DNA of 15,743 nt. Source: Flavobacteriales bacterium (GTDB lineage Bacteria > Bacteroidota > Bacteroidia > Flavobacteriales > BACL11). Position numbers and translations under genes: made by a program. This document shows, piece by piece, positions 1 through 8,058 of the stretch. Each line of letters begins with the position of its first letter. The stretch's first letter is position 1. The stretch lies in contig JABHQB010000075.1 in NCBI GenBank assembly GCA_018695965.1, positions 1 through 15,743 on the forward strand. Reading direction: 5' to 3'. The notes under the pieces were generated by a model. The model was not told where the DNA came from and made no database searches. It saw nothing but the letters and a program-made list of their open reading frames with translations.

Positions 1-208
1 AATACTCTGTTTGAGGTCCATCATCAATAATCACTTTATCGCATCTAATAGTAGACTCAATAGTAATAGCATGCCCTTTGCCAGACTGAGGACCATCAGG
101 AGCTACTACTACAACCTCTCCAAAATCGTTCATAATTGATATCAACTTTCTAATTCCAGGAGCATTTATTCCATCATCATTTACAATTAATATTAGTGGT
201 TTCTTCAT
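1..208 (-). CDS. surE: 5'/3'-nucleotidase SurE, N-terminal part (cut by the window edge)
   Basis: The first 69 codons of a minus-strand gene that runs off the left edge. The start is ATG at 206-208 and the protein begins MKKPLILIVNDDGINAPGIR. The NDDGI stretch at residues 10-14, followed by APGI, is the signature of SurE: Asp11 and Asp12 would bind the divalent metal of this nucleoside-monophosphate phosphatase. Further on, the PDGPQSGKGHAIT stretch (about residues 38-50) matches the conserved PxxxxSGxG segment, whose Ser and neighbouring residues lie in the active site. SurE is a cytosolic enzyme linked to stationary-phase and stress survival. It lies 25 bases downstream of the dehydrogenase stop codon with no hairpin between them, so the two are probably cotranscribed. 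Identification is firm; only the C-terminal part is missing, through truncation by the window. Confidence 0.93.
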   Translation of the reverse strand, partial: MKKPLILIVNDDGINAPGIRKLISIMNDFGEVVVVAPDGPQSGKGHAITIESTIRCDKVIIDDGPQTEY

Positions 209-233
209 ATTTGTTTTATTTTCAAATGTAGGT

Positions 234-1634
234 TTAATTAAATATCTTTCCAGGGTTTAAGACATTATTCGGGTCAAATATTTTCTTAATTCCTTTTTGC
301 AATTCTATTTCTTTATCAGAAAAAACAATATCTAAATAATCTTTCTGAACTAACCCTATACCATGCTCTCCAGATATAGTACCTCCAAGATCTTTTGTTA
401 GATGAAATATTTCTCTGATTCCTTTTGGGAGTTCGTTGTCCCAATTTTCATCTGTCATATCTCCCTTTATAATGTTTACATGCAAATTTCCATCTCCTGC
501 ATGACCATAACAAACGGACTTAAATCCGTATTTATTTCCTATTTCCTTTACTCCTTTCAGAAGTTTTGCAAGTTCAGCTCTTGGTACTACTGTATCTTGC
601 TCCTTATAAATAGAATTACTTTTTACAGCCTCCCCTACTAATCTTCTGAGTTTCCAGAGGCTCTCCTTTTCAGAATGACTATCAGCAATAAGGATATCTC
701 CACAATCAAATTTCTCCATAAAATTTGCTATTTTCTCACAATCAGAATATAAAATATCCATATCATTTCCATCTACTTCAATAAGTAAATGAGCTTTTGT
801 TTCTTCAGAGATGTTAACTGACACATCTGCATACTTCATTGTCCAATCAATTGCATCTCTTTCTACAAACTCCAAAGCGGAAGGGGTAATACCAGCTCGG
901 AAAACTGCAGAAACCGCCTCACACGCTTTCTCAGCACTATTAAAAGGCACCAACATTGTTATGTCTTTTGTAGGTAATGGTATCAACCTAAAAATAATTT
1001 TGGTGATAATTCCTAAAGTACCTTCACTACCAACCATTAATTGAGTTAAATTATAACCAGTAGAGTTTTTCAAAACATTAGCTCCAGTCCAAATAATTTC
1101 TCCTGTTGGAATTACAACTTCTAAATTCAGAACATAATCTTTTGTAACACCATATTTTAGAGCTTTAGGTCCACCTGCATTTTCTGCTATATTTCCACCA
1201 AGCATACAACTACCTTTACTTGCTGGATCTGGAGGATAAAACAGAGATTTCTCTTTTACCTCATTCTGAAAAACTTCATTTATCACTCCAGGTTCAACGG
1301 TAGCTTGCAGGTTTCTTTCATCAATCTCAACAATAGAATTTAATTTTTCTAAACTTAAAACCAAACCACTTTCTACTGGTAAACTCCCACCACTCAATCC
1401 CGTTCGAGCACCACAGGGAGTCACAGGAATATTTTGAGAATTACAATATTTCATTATTTCAGAAATTTGAGATGTATTTTGAGGCTTTACAACTACTTCC
1501 GGAAGAAAAGACAAATCCTCTGTTTCATCATGAGAATACTCTTTTAGAACTTCTTCAGAATAGAAAATACTACTATTTCCAACAACAGATTGAAAATATG
1601 ATCTATCTTCATTATTTATCTTTTTATAAGCCAC
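234..1634 (-). CDS. FAD-linked oxidase, GlcD / D-lactate dehydrogenase type
   Basis: A flavoprotein of the glycolate oxidase subunit GlcD / D-2-hydroxyacid dehydrogenase family, which oxidises a 2-hydroxyacid such as glycolate or D-lactate to the 2-oxoacid. The exact substrate cannot be read from sequence. From the chosen start the protein is 466 residues. The N-terminal FAD-binding domain has the pyrophosphate loop PCGARTGLSGG (73-83), YPPDPASKG and GGNIAENAGGPKALKYG. The C-terminal FAD-oxidase domain has GHAGDGNLH (377-385) and SGEHGIG (420-426), whose histidines are conserved in the family. The reading frame stays open upstream to a TTG at 1668-1670, but the frame has no nearby ATG. A TAAATTTG -7 box at 1649-1656 would lie inside that longer reading, so I prefer GTG at 1632-1634; the start is uncertain. 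The loop reads CGART where many relatives have RGAGT. It precedes surE on the same strand. Confidence 0.88.
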   Translation of the reverse strand: MAYKKINNEDRSYFQSVVGNSSIFYSEEVLKEYSHDETEDLSFLPEVVVKPQNTSQISEIMKYCNSQNIPVTPCGARTGLSGGSLPVESGLVLSLEKLNSIVEIDERNLQATVEPGVINEVFQNEVKEKSLFYPPDPASKGSCMLGGNIAENAGGPKALKYGVTKDYVLNLEVVIPTGEIIWTGANVLKNSTGYNLTQLMVGSEGTLGIITKIIFRLIPLPTKDITMLVPFNSAEKACEAVSAVFRAGITPSALEFVERDAIDWTMKYADVSVNISEETKAHLLIEVDGNDMDILYSDCEKIANFMEKFDCGDILIADSHSEKESLWKLRRLVGEAVKSNSIYKEQDTVVPRAELAKLLKGVKEIGNKYGFKSVCYGHAGDGNLHVNIIKGDMTDENWDNELPKGIREIFHLTKDLGGTISGEHGIGLVQKDYLDIVFSDKEIELQKGIKKIFDPNNVLNPGKIFN

Positions 1635-1638
1635 GGAA

Positions 1639-1646
1639 TAATTTTG
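1639..1646 (+). promoter_or_regulatory. Promoter -7 box for the dipeptidyl peptidase gene
   Basis: TAATTTTG is an exact match to the Bacteroidota -7 consensus TAnnTTTG, 39 bases before the ATG of the plus-strand peptidase. I see no clear TTG -33 element at the usual spacing, so the site rests on the -7 box and its position. Confidence 0.5.
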
Positions 1647-1648
1647 CA

Positions 1649-1656
1649 CAAATTTA
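1649..1656 (-). promoter_or_regulatory. Promoter -7 box for the GlcD-type dehydrogenase
   Basis: Read on the minus strand this is TAAATTTG, an exact TAnnTTTG match. A transcript would start near 1643, about nine bases before the GTG at 1634. The only TTG upstream (1668-1670) is 11 bases from the box, shorter than the usual spacing. It sits back to back with the plus-strand box at 1639-1646. Confidence 0.45.
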
Positions 1657-1685
1657 AGTAAATTCGCCAATCTAAATTACAGATT

Positions 1686-3848
1686 ATGAAAAAGACATTC
1701 ACATTAATTATTTGCATCTCTATATCTATTTTTTCTTACTCACAAAAAGAAGTAACACTAGAAGATATATGGCAAAATTACAAATTCTATCCAAGTGGGG
1801 TTCCTGGTTTTAAATCCATGAATGACGGAGAGCATTACACTACAACAGAAAAAGTTGAAGGAGAAATAAAAATACATAAAAACTCTTTTGAGTCAGGAAA
1901 GATTGTAGAAACCTTATTAGATTCGGATGACGAAAGACTTTCAAAAATGGGTTCTTATCAGTTTAACTTAGCAGAGGATAAAATTCTGATTGCAACAAAT
2001 ACAGAATCTATTTACAGATATAGTTCTAAATCTGTTTATTACATCTATAATACGGAAACAGAAGTGATTAAAGAATTAACCAGCAAACAGGTGATGTATG
2101 CTACTTTTTCACCTGACGGCAACTATATTGCTTATGTTTTTGATAATAACTTATATGTGTATAATCTGAAATGGGATAAAACAACTCAAATTACAAATGA
2201 TGGTGAAAAAAATAAAATCATAAATGGAGCTTCCGACTGGGTTTATGAAGAAGAATTTGCATTAGTTCGTTCGTTTGAATGGTCTGGAGATAGTAAAACT
2301 ATCGCCTATTTTAAGTTTGATGAATCTGATGTAAAAGAATTCTCTATGGATTTATTTAAAGGAGGATTGTACCCTACACAGGAAGTATTTAAATACCCAA
2401 AAACTGGAGAAGATAACTCTGAGGTTACGTTGCATTTATATAATTTACAAACTAAGAGAACTAGGAATTTAAAATTTGAAAAAGACTACGAATATTTTCC
2501 TAGAATAAAATGGTTTGACAACACAAACCCTCAACTGGTTGTTTACGGAATGAACCGACACCAAAATGAGTTAGACTTTATTATTACAAATACCAATGGA
2601 TCAAACAGAGTTTTATTCACCGAAACTGACAAATATTATATTGATGTACATGATAATTTAAGATATTTAGAGAAACAGGAATCTTTTATCTGGACTTCAG
2701 AAAAAAATGGGTATAATCATATTTATTTGAAAAGTCTGGATGGAATTGAGACTCAGATTACAAATGGAGATTGGGAGGTTACAAACTTTTACGGAATAGA
2801 TAGTGAAGATTATATCTTCTACTCCTCTAATGAAAGTGGATCTATTCATTCTACAATGTACAAAATGAATATTAATTCTAAATTAGGTAAAGGAGTTCCT
2901 ATGACAAAAACTACAGGAACAAACAAGATTGCTTTCAGTAAAGGGATGAAATATTTTAAGAATTCCTACACAGACCACAATACTCCTCCCTCTATCACCT
3001 TACACAGAACTTCAGACGGTGATACAATAAAGATATTAGAAGATAATTCAGATTTTAATGAAACTCTTGCAGAGTACAATTTATCTGAAAAGGAATTCTT
3101 TACCATAGAAACTGAAGAAGGTGTAGAATTAAATGCCTGGATGATGAAGCCAACTGATTTTGATTCCAAAAAAGAATATCCTTTGTACATGTTTTTATAT
3201 GGAGGTCCAGGTTCTCAGCAAGTAACAGATTCTTGGGGATGGTTCAATTATTTTTGGTACCAACACTTAAATCAATTAGGATATATTGTTGCTTGTGTAG
3301 ATAACAGAGGAACAGGAGGAAAAGGAGCGGAATTTAAGAAAATGACTTATCAAGAACTAGGAAAATACGAAACTATTGACCAGATAAATGCAGCAAAACA
3401 CTTTGGAAGTTTAAACTATATTGACTCTAATAGAATAGGAATACAAGGTTGGAGTTATGGTGGATACATGTCATCCCTTGCTATAACAAAAGGTGCTGAT
3501 GTATTTAAAATGGCTATTGCGGTAGCTCCAGTAACAAATTGGAGATACTATGATAACATCTATACAGAAAGATATATGCGTACTCCACAAGAAAATGCAA
3601 GTGGTTATGACGACAACTCTCCTATTAACCATGTAGAAAAACTAAAAGGAAGTTATCTGCTTATTCATGGTTCGGCAGATGATAATGTACATGTACAAAA
3701 TACTATGGAAATGATTTCTGCACTGGTTAAAGCAAACAAACAATTTGACTTATTTATATATCCTGATAAAAACCATGGAATATATGGAGGAAATACCAGA
3801 TACCACCTTTACAAGAAAATGACTGAATTCATATTAAATAATCTATAG
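1686..3848 (+). CDS. Secreted dipeptidyl peptidase IV (S9B family serine peptidase)
   Basis: A 720-residue prolyl-oligopeptidase-family exopeptidase expected to remove X-Pro or X-Ala dipeptides from peptide N-termini in the periplasm or at the cell surface. Residues 1-19 form a Sec signal peptide (MKKTF, hydrophobic run, then SYSQ). A beta-propeller domain spans about 50-460 and carries DWVYEEE (184-190), which aligns with the Glu205/Glu206 pair that grips the substrate amino terminus in human DPP IV. The alpha/beta-hydrolase domain spans about 480-720. It holds Tyr505 in LYGGPGS (oxyanion Tyr), the nucleophile Ser590 in GWSYGG, Asp665 in HGSADDNVH and His697 in KNHG. All catalytic residues are present and the length is typical for the family. 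It is transcribed alone, divergent from the dehydrogenase, and ends four bases from the convergent MORN gene. Dipeptidyl peptidases are common in protein-degrading Bacteroidota. Confidence 0.95.
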   Translation: MKKTFTLIICISISIFSYSQKEVTLEDIWQNYKFYPSGVPGFKSMNDGEHYTTTEKVEGEIKIHKNSFESGKIVETLLDSDDERLSKMGSYQFNLAEDKILIATNTESIYRYSSKSVYYIYNTETEVIKELTSKQVMYATFSPDGNYIAYVFDNNLYVYNLKWDKTTQITNDGEKNKIINGASDWVYEEEFALVRSFEWSGDSKTIAYFKFDESDVKEFSMDLFKGGLYPTQEVFKYPKTGEDNSEVTLHLYNLQTKRTRNLKFEKDYEYFPRIKWFDNTNPQLVVYGMNRHQNELDFIITNTNGSNRVLFTETDKYYIDVHDNLRYLEKQESFIWTSEKNGYNHIYLKSLDGIETQITNGDWEVTNFYGIDSEDYIFYSSNESGSIHSTMYKMNINSKLGKGVPMTKTTGTNKIAFSKGMKYFKNSYTDHNTPPSITLHRTSDGDTIKILEDNSDFNETLAEYNLSEKEFFTIETEEGVELNAWMMKPTDFDSKKEYPLYMFLYGGPGSQQVTDSWGWFNYFWYQHLNQLGYIVACVDNRGTGGKGAEFKKMTYQELGKYETIDQINAAKHFGSLNYIDSNRIGIQGWSYGGYMSSLAITKGADVFKMAIAVAPVTNWRYYDNIYTERYMRTPQENASGYDDNSPINHVEKLKGSYLLIHGSADDNVHVQNTMEMISALVKANKQFDLFIYPDKNHGIYGGNTRYHLYKKMTEFILNNL

Positions 3849-3852
3849 TGAG

Positions 3853-4503
3853 TTATAAAGGATATACAATATCTAAATAAATTTCATTATCATAATCATC
3901 TAAGTAAAACCAATCTCCAAAATAACTGTCATAACAGTTTATTATATTCCCATAATCATCTTTACACTCTGAGGAAATAACTATACCAGATTTATCAACA
4001 GAAACATTAAACAACATTTGAAGATCAGAATTATAGACCTTAATAGGATTAATTAATGAATCGTCAATATATATCTCTTCTATGAATCCACCAGAAAGAC
4101 TTCCATGAAATTTGTCAAAATAAAATTTTTGAACACCATGATATTTACCATCAGAAAAATTAGAAACATATTTTAGATTACTATCTAGGTCAAAAGTCAA
4201 GAACTTTGAATTACGTAGACCATTATTCCAGTGACCATAATTAATTTCATTTTTAAACATACTGACACCAAATCCATGTCTCTCTCCTTTTTTCCATTCT
4301 CCTACATATTTATCTCCATTTGAATAGATATATGTCCCTGTTCCATGGGGTGAATTTCTCTTAAATGATCCTATATAATGATCTCCATTATTATAATCCT
4401 TAAATCTAATTTTACCATTAGATTTATTTTTTTCATTATCCTCACTATCCCCACAAGAGAACATCAAAGGCACACAAATTAATAGTAGTAATAGTTTTTT
4501 CAT
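3853..4503 (-). CDS. MORN-repeat lipoprotein
   Basis: A 216-residue predicted lipoprotein. The start MKKLLLLLICVPLMFSC is a lipoprotein signal peptide with lipobox LMFSC and lipidated Cys17, followed by an acidic and polar linker. Two clear MORN repeats follow: YIGSFKRNSPHGTGTYIY (43-60) and YVGEWKKGERHGFG (66-79). A degenerate third, YGHWNNGLRNSKF, starts near 89. The remaining 110 or so residues match nothing I recognise. MORN repeats are beta-hairpin units found in membrane-associated and protein-binding proteins, and they do not reveal an activity. It is the last gene of the prmC-ligA run, five bases after the glutathione peroxidase stop, and it converges on the peptidase gene with only four bases between the stop codons. 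No hairpin terminator is evident there. Confidence 0.8.
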   Translation of the reverse strand: MKKLLLLLICVPLMFSCGDSEDNEKNKSNGKIRFKDYNNGDHYIGSFKRNSPHGTGTYIYSNGDKYVGEWKKGERHGFGVSMFKNEINYGHWNNGLRNSKFLTFDLDSNLKYVSNFSDGKYHGVQKFYFDKFHGSLSGGFIEEIYIDDSLINPIKVYNSDLQMLFNVSVDKSGIVISSECKDDYGNIINCYDSYFGDWFYLDDYDNEIYLDIVYPL

Positions 4504-4508
4504 AACTC

Positions 4509-5051
4509 CTATTTTAATAAGTCAACAATCTTCGAACTCATTGGTTTTGTGGTAGAATAAAAATAATTAACAAACTCCCCTTTCTCATCTACTAAGTATT
4601 TTTCAAAATTCCACTTTACAGTAGAATTTGATTTTCCATTTATTTCTTTTTTGCAAAGCCACTTGTAAAGTGGATGTATTCCCTCTCCTTTTACTTCAAT
4701 TTTCTCAGTAAGTAAAAATGAAACTCTATAATTTTCTTTACAAAATTTTATAATCTCCTCATCATTTCCTGGTTCTTGAGCTCCAAACTGATTACACGGA
4801 ACCCCAATTACTACTAACTTATCTTTGTACAACTGATGTAACTCTTCTAATCCAGTATATTGTTTTGTAAAACCACATTCAGAAGCAACATTTACAAATA
4901 AGATCTTTTTTCCCTTAAACTCAGACAAATCAATCTTCTCTCCTGTAATAGAGTTTATCTTTATATCGTAAATAGACTCTTGAGCATCTGTAGTTGTTGT
5001 ACTACACGAAAGAATAGAACACATAATTAATAGTTTTAGTTTACGAAGCAT
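4509..5051 (-). CDS. Glutathione peroxidase-like thiol peroxidase, predicted lipoprotein
   Basis: A 180-residue member of the GPx family, reducing hydrogen peroxide or organic hydroperoxides with thiols. Peroxidatic Cys59 lies in NVASECGFTKQY, with Gln88 in PCNQFGAQEP and Trp147-Asn148 in VKWNFEKYLVD; these form the usual catalytic set. Cys104 in KFCKENYRVSF aligns with the resolving Cys82 of yeast Gpx3, so this is probably a cysteine-type, thioredoxin-dependent enzyme rather than a true glutathione user. The N-terminus (MLRKLKLLIMCSILSC) looks like a short lipoprotein signal with Cys16, which would tether the enzyme in the cell envelope. Its ATG overlaps the end of the DUF6913 gene by 11 bases, pointing to translational coupling. 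The family call is firm; the lipid anchor is an inference from the N-terminus. Confidence 0.92.
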   Translation of the reverse strand: MLRKLKLLIMCSILSCSTTTTDAQESIYDIKINSITGEKIDLSEFKGKKILFVNVASECGFTKQYTGLEELHQLYKDKLVVIGVPCNQFGAQEPGNDEEIIKFCKENYRVSFLLTEKIEVKGEGIHPLYKWLCKKEINGKSNSTVKWNFEKYLVDEKGEFVNYFYSTTKPMSSKIVDLLK

Positions 5052-5604
5052 TGTCTTTATTTATAATATTCAAATATTTTGCAATCTCTGAACTAAGCTT
5101 CTCCATAGTATCTTCTTCCTTATCCAATTTTATCATCAGATCATAAATATCATAATCTTTTTCAAACTTCCCTACTTTAAACCTAGCAATAGAAGAAGCT
5201 ACCAAATATTTAATTGGAATACATGTGCTGTCTGATAAATTGATTAGAATATCATATTCTTTCTTTATAAAATTCTTGACATAATCATTTTGAGGTTTGT
5301 AATACCAATTTAAGTCTTTCTTATTAAAAAAATCATATTGTAATTTTGGTATATGACATTCATCATATTGTGTAGAATTTACAAAACCAAAAGCCTTTAC
5401 ATCCTTTTTTAATTTAAAAAAATACTCTACCAGAGGCTTTATTTCCTTTATTTCTTCTTTGGTAGTTGCTTCAAACAATATACCTATTGATTTAGCATCC
5501 TCCAGATTACATACCGATTTGTGTCGTTTATTATGTTTCAGATCTCTCTGAAAAACATACTGACCAATTTTGTGTTTTATATCTTCTAAAAACTGAATGT
5601 TCAT
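5041..5604 (-). CDS. DUF6913 family protein of unknown function
   Basis: A 187-residue cytosolic protein with no signal peptide or membrane segment. It resembles the Bacteroidota-specific DUF6913 family as I remember it: an early basic stretch, a SIGILF strand near 40, KKDLNWYYKP in the middle, YDILINLSD, then ARFKVGKF and a C-terminal KYLNIINK segment. The function of the family is not known, and no catalytic motif stands out. It starts at ATG 5602-5604 as TAATG, sharing one base with the ligA stop codon, and overlaps the following peroxidase gene by 11 bases, so it is locked into the ligA operon. Neighbourhood with ligA is common for this family in Flavobacteriia, to my recollection, which hints at a housekeeping role without defining one. 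Confidence 0.8.
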   Translation of the reverse strand: MNIQFLEDIKHKIGQYVFQRDLKHNKRHKSVCNLEDAKSIGILFEATTKEEIKEIKPLVEYFFKLKKDVKAFGFVNSTQYDECHIPKLQYDFFNKKDLNWYYKPQNDYVKNFIKKEYDILINLSDSTCIPIKYLVASSIARFKVGKFEKDYDIYDLMIKLDKEEDTMEKLSSEIAKYLNIINKDNAS

Positions 5605-7595
5605 TAGCTTATTTTATTTATAAATTCTTCTTCTGAAATTATCGGTATTCCTAAATCTTCTGCTTTTTCTTTTTTTGATGGACCTATATTATCTCCTGCA
5701 AGAACAAAAGTAGTCTTTTTACTTATTGAACTTACATTTTTTCCTCCATGTTTTTCAATAAGTTGTTTCAACTCATTTCTACTGTGATTTGTAAAAACTC
5801 CAGAAACTACAATTGCCATTGATTCTAGTTTATCAGATAAGTTCTTTTCCTTTTCTTCTGCAACAAAGCATAAGTTATGACTTTTTAAATTTTCAATTAA
5901 AACTCTGTTTTTATCTTGAGAAAAATAACTTATAACCGATTCCGCAATTTTGTCTCCAATTTCATCTACTTCAACTAATTCTTCAAAAGTTGAGTTCATC
6001 AAATCATCAATATTAGTATAATGATTAGCTAATTTTTTAGCAACGGTCTCTCCTACAAATCGAATACCTATTGCGTAAAGCAATCTTTCAAAAGGAATTT
6101 TCTTACTAGATTCTATCCCACTTATCAGATTATCTGCTGATTTTTCCGCCATTCTTTCCAATGGTAATATTTGTTCTTTCCTGAGTAAATATAAGTCTGA
6201 AATATCTGAAATGAGATTTTCTTTTACTAATAGTTCAATTGTTTCTACTCCCAAACCATCAATGTCCATTGCTTTTCTACTGATAAAATGTTCGAACCTA
6301 CCTACAATTTGAGGAAAACAATTCTCAGAATTAGGACAGTAATGTTTTGCATCTCCTTCTTTTCTGATAAGTTCTGTATTACATTCAGGACACTGAGTTA
6401 TAAATTTTGTTGGATGAGAAAATAAATTTCTATCTTTCATCTCTACAGCAACTACTTTCGGAATAATTTCCCCTCCTTTTTCAACATACACAACATCTCC
6501 TTCTCTTATATCTAATTTTGCTATCTGATCTGCATTATGCAAAGAAGCTCTTTTTACAGTAGTTCCAGCCAACTGAACAGATTCTAAGTTTGCTACTGGA
6601 GTTATAGCTCCTGTCCTACCAACCTGATATGTTATTTCATTTAAGAGAGTGGAAACTTGTTCTGATTTAAATTTGTAGGATATTGCCCATCTTGGAAACT
6701 TAGACGTAAAACCTAGTTCCTCTTGCAAATCTGTATTATTTACTTTTATTACAATTCCATCTATTTCAAAAGGTAAATCATGACGAGCTTCCTCCCAATA
6801 ATTCACACAATCAATCACTCCATTTATATCTGATTTTAATTTTGTAGTCTCTGATATTTTAAGTCCCCAAATTTTTGCTTTTTCTAAGTTTTGTAAATGA
6901 AAATTTGTTGGGAGGTTTTCTCCTAACATATGATACAAAAAACAATCTAAAGGTCTTTTACTCACCTCTTTTGTATCATGTAGTTTTAAGCTCCCTGAAG
7001 CTGTGTTTCTAGGATTTGCATACTTTTCCAATCCACTTCTCTCTCTTTCTTCATTCAGTTTATTAAAAGCCTCTTTTGGTAAAATAATCTCTCCTCTAAT
7101 TTCAAAGTTTGCAACAAAATCTTCTCTTAATTTTAAAGGAATACTTCTAATAGTTTTTACATTTTCAGTAACATCATCACCTTTCGTGCCATCACCTCTA
7201 CTAATAGCTTGTTTCAACTCTCCATTCTCATAGATCAAACTAATAGAAACTCCATCAAATTTTAACTCACAAACATATTCGAAAGGAACATCAATTATCT
7301 TCTTTATTCTCTCATCAAAATCTTGTAGTTCTTCAGCATTGTAGGTATTAGATAGTGAAAGCATAGGATATTGATGATCAACAGTTTTAAAACTATCCAT
7401 AACCTTACCTCCTACTTTTTTTGTTGGAGAATTTTCATCATTAAACTGAGGATTTTCTAATTCTAGGTTTATAAGTTCGGACATTAACTTATCAAACTCG
7501 AAATCTGATATTTCTGGATTATCCAGAACATAATACAGATGATTATGATCTTCTAAGTCCTTTCTCAGGAAATCTATTCTTTCCTTTACATTCAT
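5604..7595 (-). CDS. ligA: NAD-dependent DNA ligase LigA
   Basis: The essential replicative DNA ligase, which seals 3'-OH/5'-phosphate nicks using NAD+ (joining Okazaki fragments, repair). It has 663 residues, normal for LigA, with all domains in order. Domain Ia (NMN binding) covers about 1-65, including HNHLYYVLD. The adenylation domain follows with nucleophile Lys112 in KFDG (112-115), EIRGEI (165-170), FEIDGIVIKVN (276-286) and SYKFK (306-310). The OB fold follows, then a four-cysteine zinc finger (Cys402, 405, 420, 426). Helix-hairpin-helix repeats span about 440-560, and a C-terminal BRCT domain spans about 588-663 with HGGKNVSSISKKTTFVLAG. The ATG directly abuts the TAG of the PPC-domain gene (TAGATG), and the stop shares a base with the next start, so translation is coupled along the operon. 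Confidence 0.98.
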   Translation of the reverse strand: MNVKERIDFLRKDLEDHNHLYYVLDNPEISDFEFDKLMSELINLELENPQFNDENSPTKKVGGKVMDSFKTVDHQYPMLSLSNTYNAEELQDFDERIKKIIDVPFEYVCELKFDGVSISLIYENGELKQAISRGDGTKGDDVTENVKTIRSIPLKLREDFVANFEIRGEIILPKEAFNKLNEERERSGLEKYANPRNTASGSLKLHDTKEVSKRPLDCFLYHMLGENLPTNFHLQNLEKAKIWGLKISETTKLKSDINGVIDCVNYWEEARHDLPFEIDGIVIKVNNTDLQEELGFTSKFPRWAISYKFKSEQVSTLLNEITYQVGRTGAITPVANLESVQLAGTTVKRASLHNADQIAKLDIREGDVVYVEKGGEIIPKVVAVEMKDRNLFSHPTKFITQCPECNTELIRKEGDAKHYCPNSENCFPQIVGRFEHFISRKAMDIDGLGVETIELLVKENLISDISDLYLLRKEQILPLERMAEKSADNLISGIESSKKIPFERLLYAIGIRFVGETVAKKLANHYTNIDDLMNSTFEELVEVDEIGDKIAESVISYFSQDKNRVLIENLKSHNLCFVAEEKEKNLSDKLESMAIVVSGVFTNHSRNELKQLIEKHGGKNVSSISKKTTFVLAGDNIGPSKKEKAEDLGIPIISEEEFINKIS

Positions 7596-8027
7596 CTATT
7601 TAATAGGACATACATTCATAAGAGCAAGTCCCAAATCTTCATTAAATTCTCTATGAATTTCATGATCCATTATTTGCATTACTCCCTCAAAAGTTGCAGA
7701 AATGGTAGCTTCTTGCAAATGGCCACCAAACGCCTTACACTCTTCATCCGCTACACTAATATGTATATGAGGAAATGGTTGACCATCCTTTAGAGTAATA
7801 TTTCCGGTAGCATGTAGTATCTCCATATTTCCATCAAATTCTTTAAAAATATATTCTTTTTTACTCAAATCAATATACCCCATTATAATTTTACTACAGG
7901 CTCCAATTCCATTTATAGACGCTAATTTCACTCCCTCTGCTGCTGCAATTTTCTGAGCAGATTCCATTAACCTATCTCCCATTTCTAATCTGAAAACAAT
8001 CTTATCTTCTATTCTTTTGTATTCCAT
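7596..8027 (-). CDS. PPC/DUF296 domain protein
   Basis: A 143-residue single-domain protein of the PPC (plants and prokaryotes conserved, DUF296) family. Family members are small trimeric proteins, often described as DNA-binding because the plant versions carry AT-hooks; the bacterial ones have no AT-hook and no settled role. Visible here are the early VFRLEMGDRL strand and turn, ASINGIGACSKIIMGY (37-51), and PFPHIHISVADEECKAFGGHL (84-104). The histidines 87, 89 and 103 of the last segment are the conserved, possibly metal-binding, set. There is no signal peptide or membrane segment. The gene sits between prmC (31-base gap) and ligA (zero-base gap), and a TATTTTTG box in the gap could give it its own promoter. 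Family assignment is confident; function is not known. Confidence 0.88.
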   Translation of the reverse strand: MEYKRIEDKIVFRLEMGDRLMESAQKIAAAEGVKLASINGIGACSKIIMGYIDLSKKEYIFKEFDGNMEILHATGNITLKDGQPFPHIHISVADEECKAFGGHLQEATISATFEGVMQIMDHEIHREFNEDLGLALMNVCPIK

Positions 8028-8049
8028 TTTATTCGTTTATAATTTTATT

Positions 8050-8057
8050 CAAAAATA
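8050..8057 (-). promoter_or_regulatory. Possible internal promoter -7 box before the PPC gene
   Basis: Reads TATTTTTG on the minus strand, an exact TAnnTTTG match 22 bases before the PPC gene ATG and just past the prmC stop. No TTG -33 element is visible, and such matches arise easily in AT-rich gaps, so this is tentative. Confidence 0.3.
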
Positions 8058-8058
8058 A

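Noticed and set aside
1635..1670. N-terminal extension of the dehydrogenase from TTG at 1668-1670
   Set aside because: It would place the consensus -7 box at 1649-1656 inside the coding region, and the added residues do not resemble the usual family N-terminus.
7003..7233. Plus-strand open frame opposite ligA
   Set aside because: Antisense to the conserved adenylation domain with no recognisable protein pattern; typical of a shadow frame. The same holds for open frames at 402-641, 811-1044, 1472-1657, 2966-3190, 9554-9856, 10494-10769, 10991-11245 and 14407-14613.
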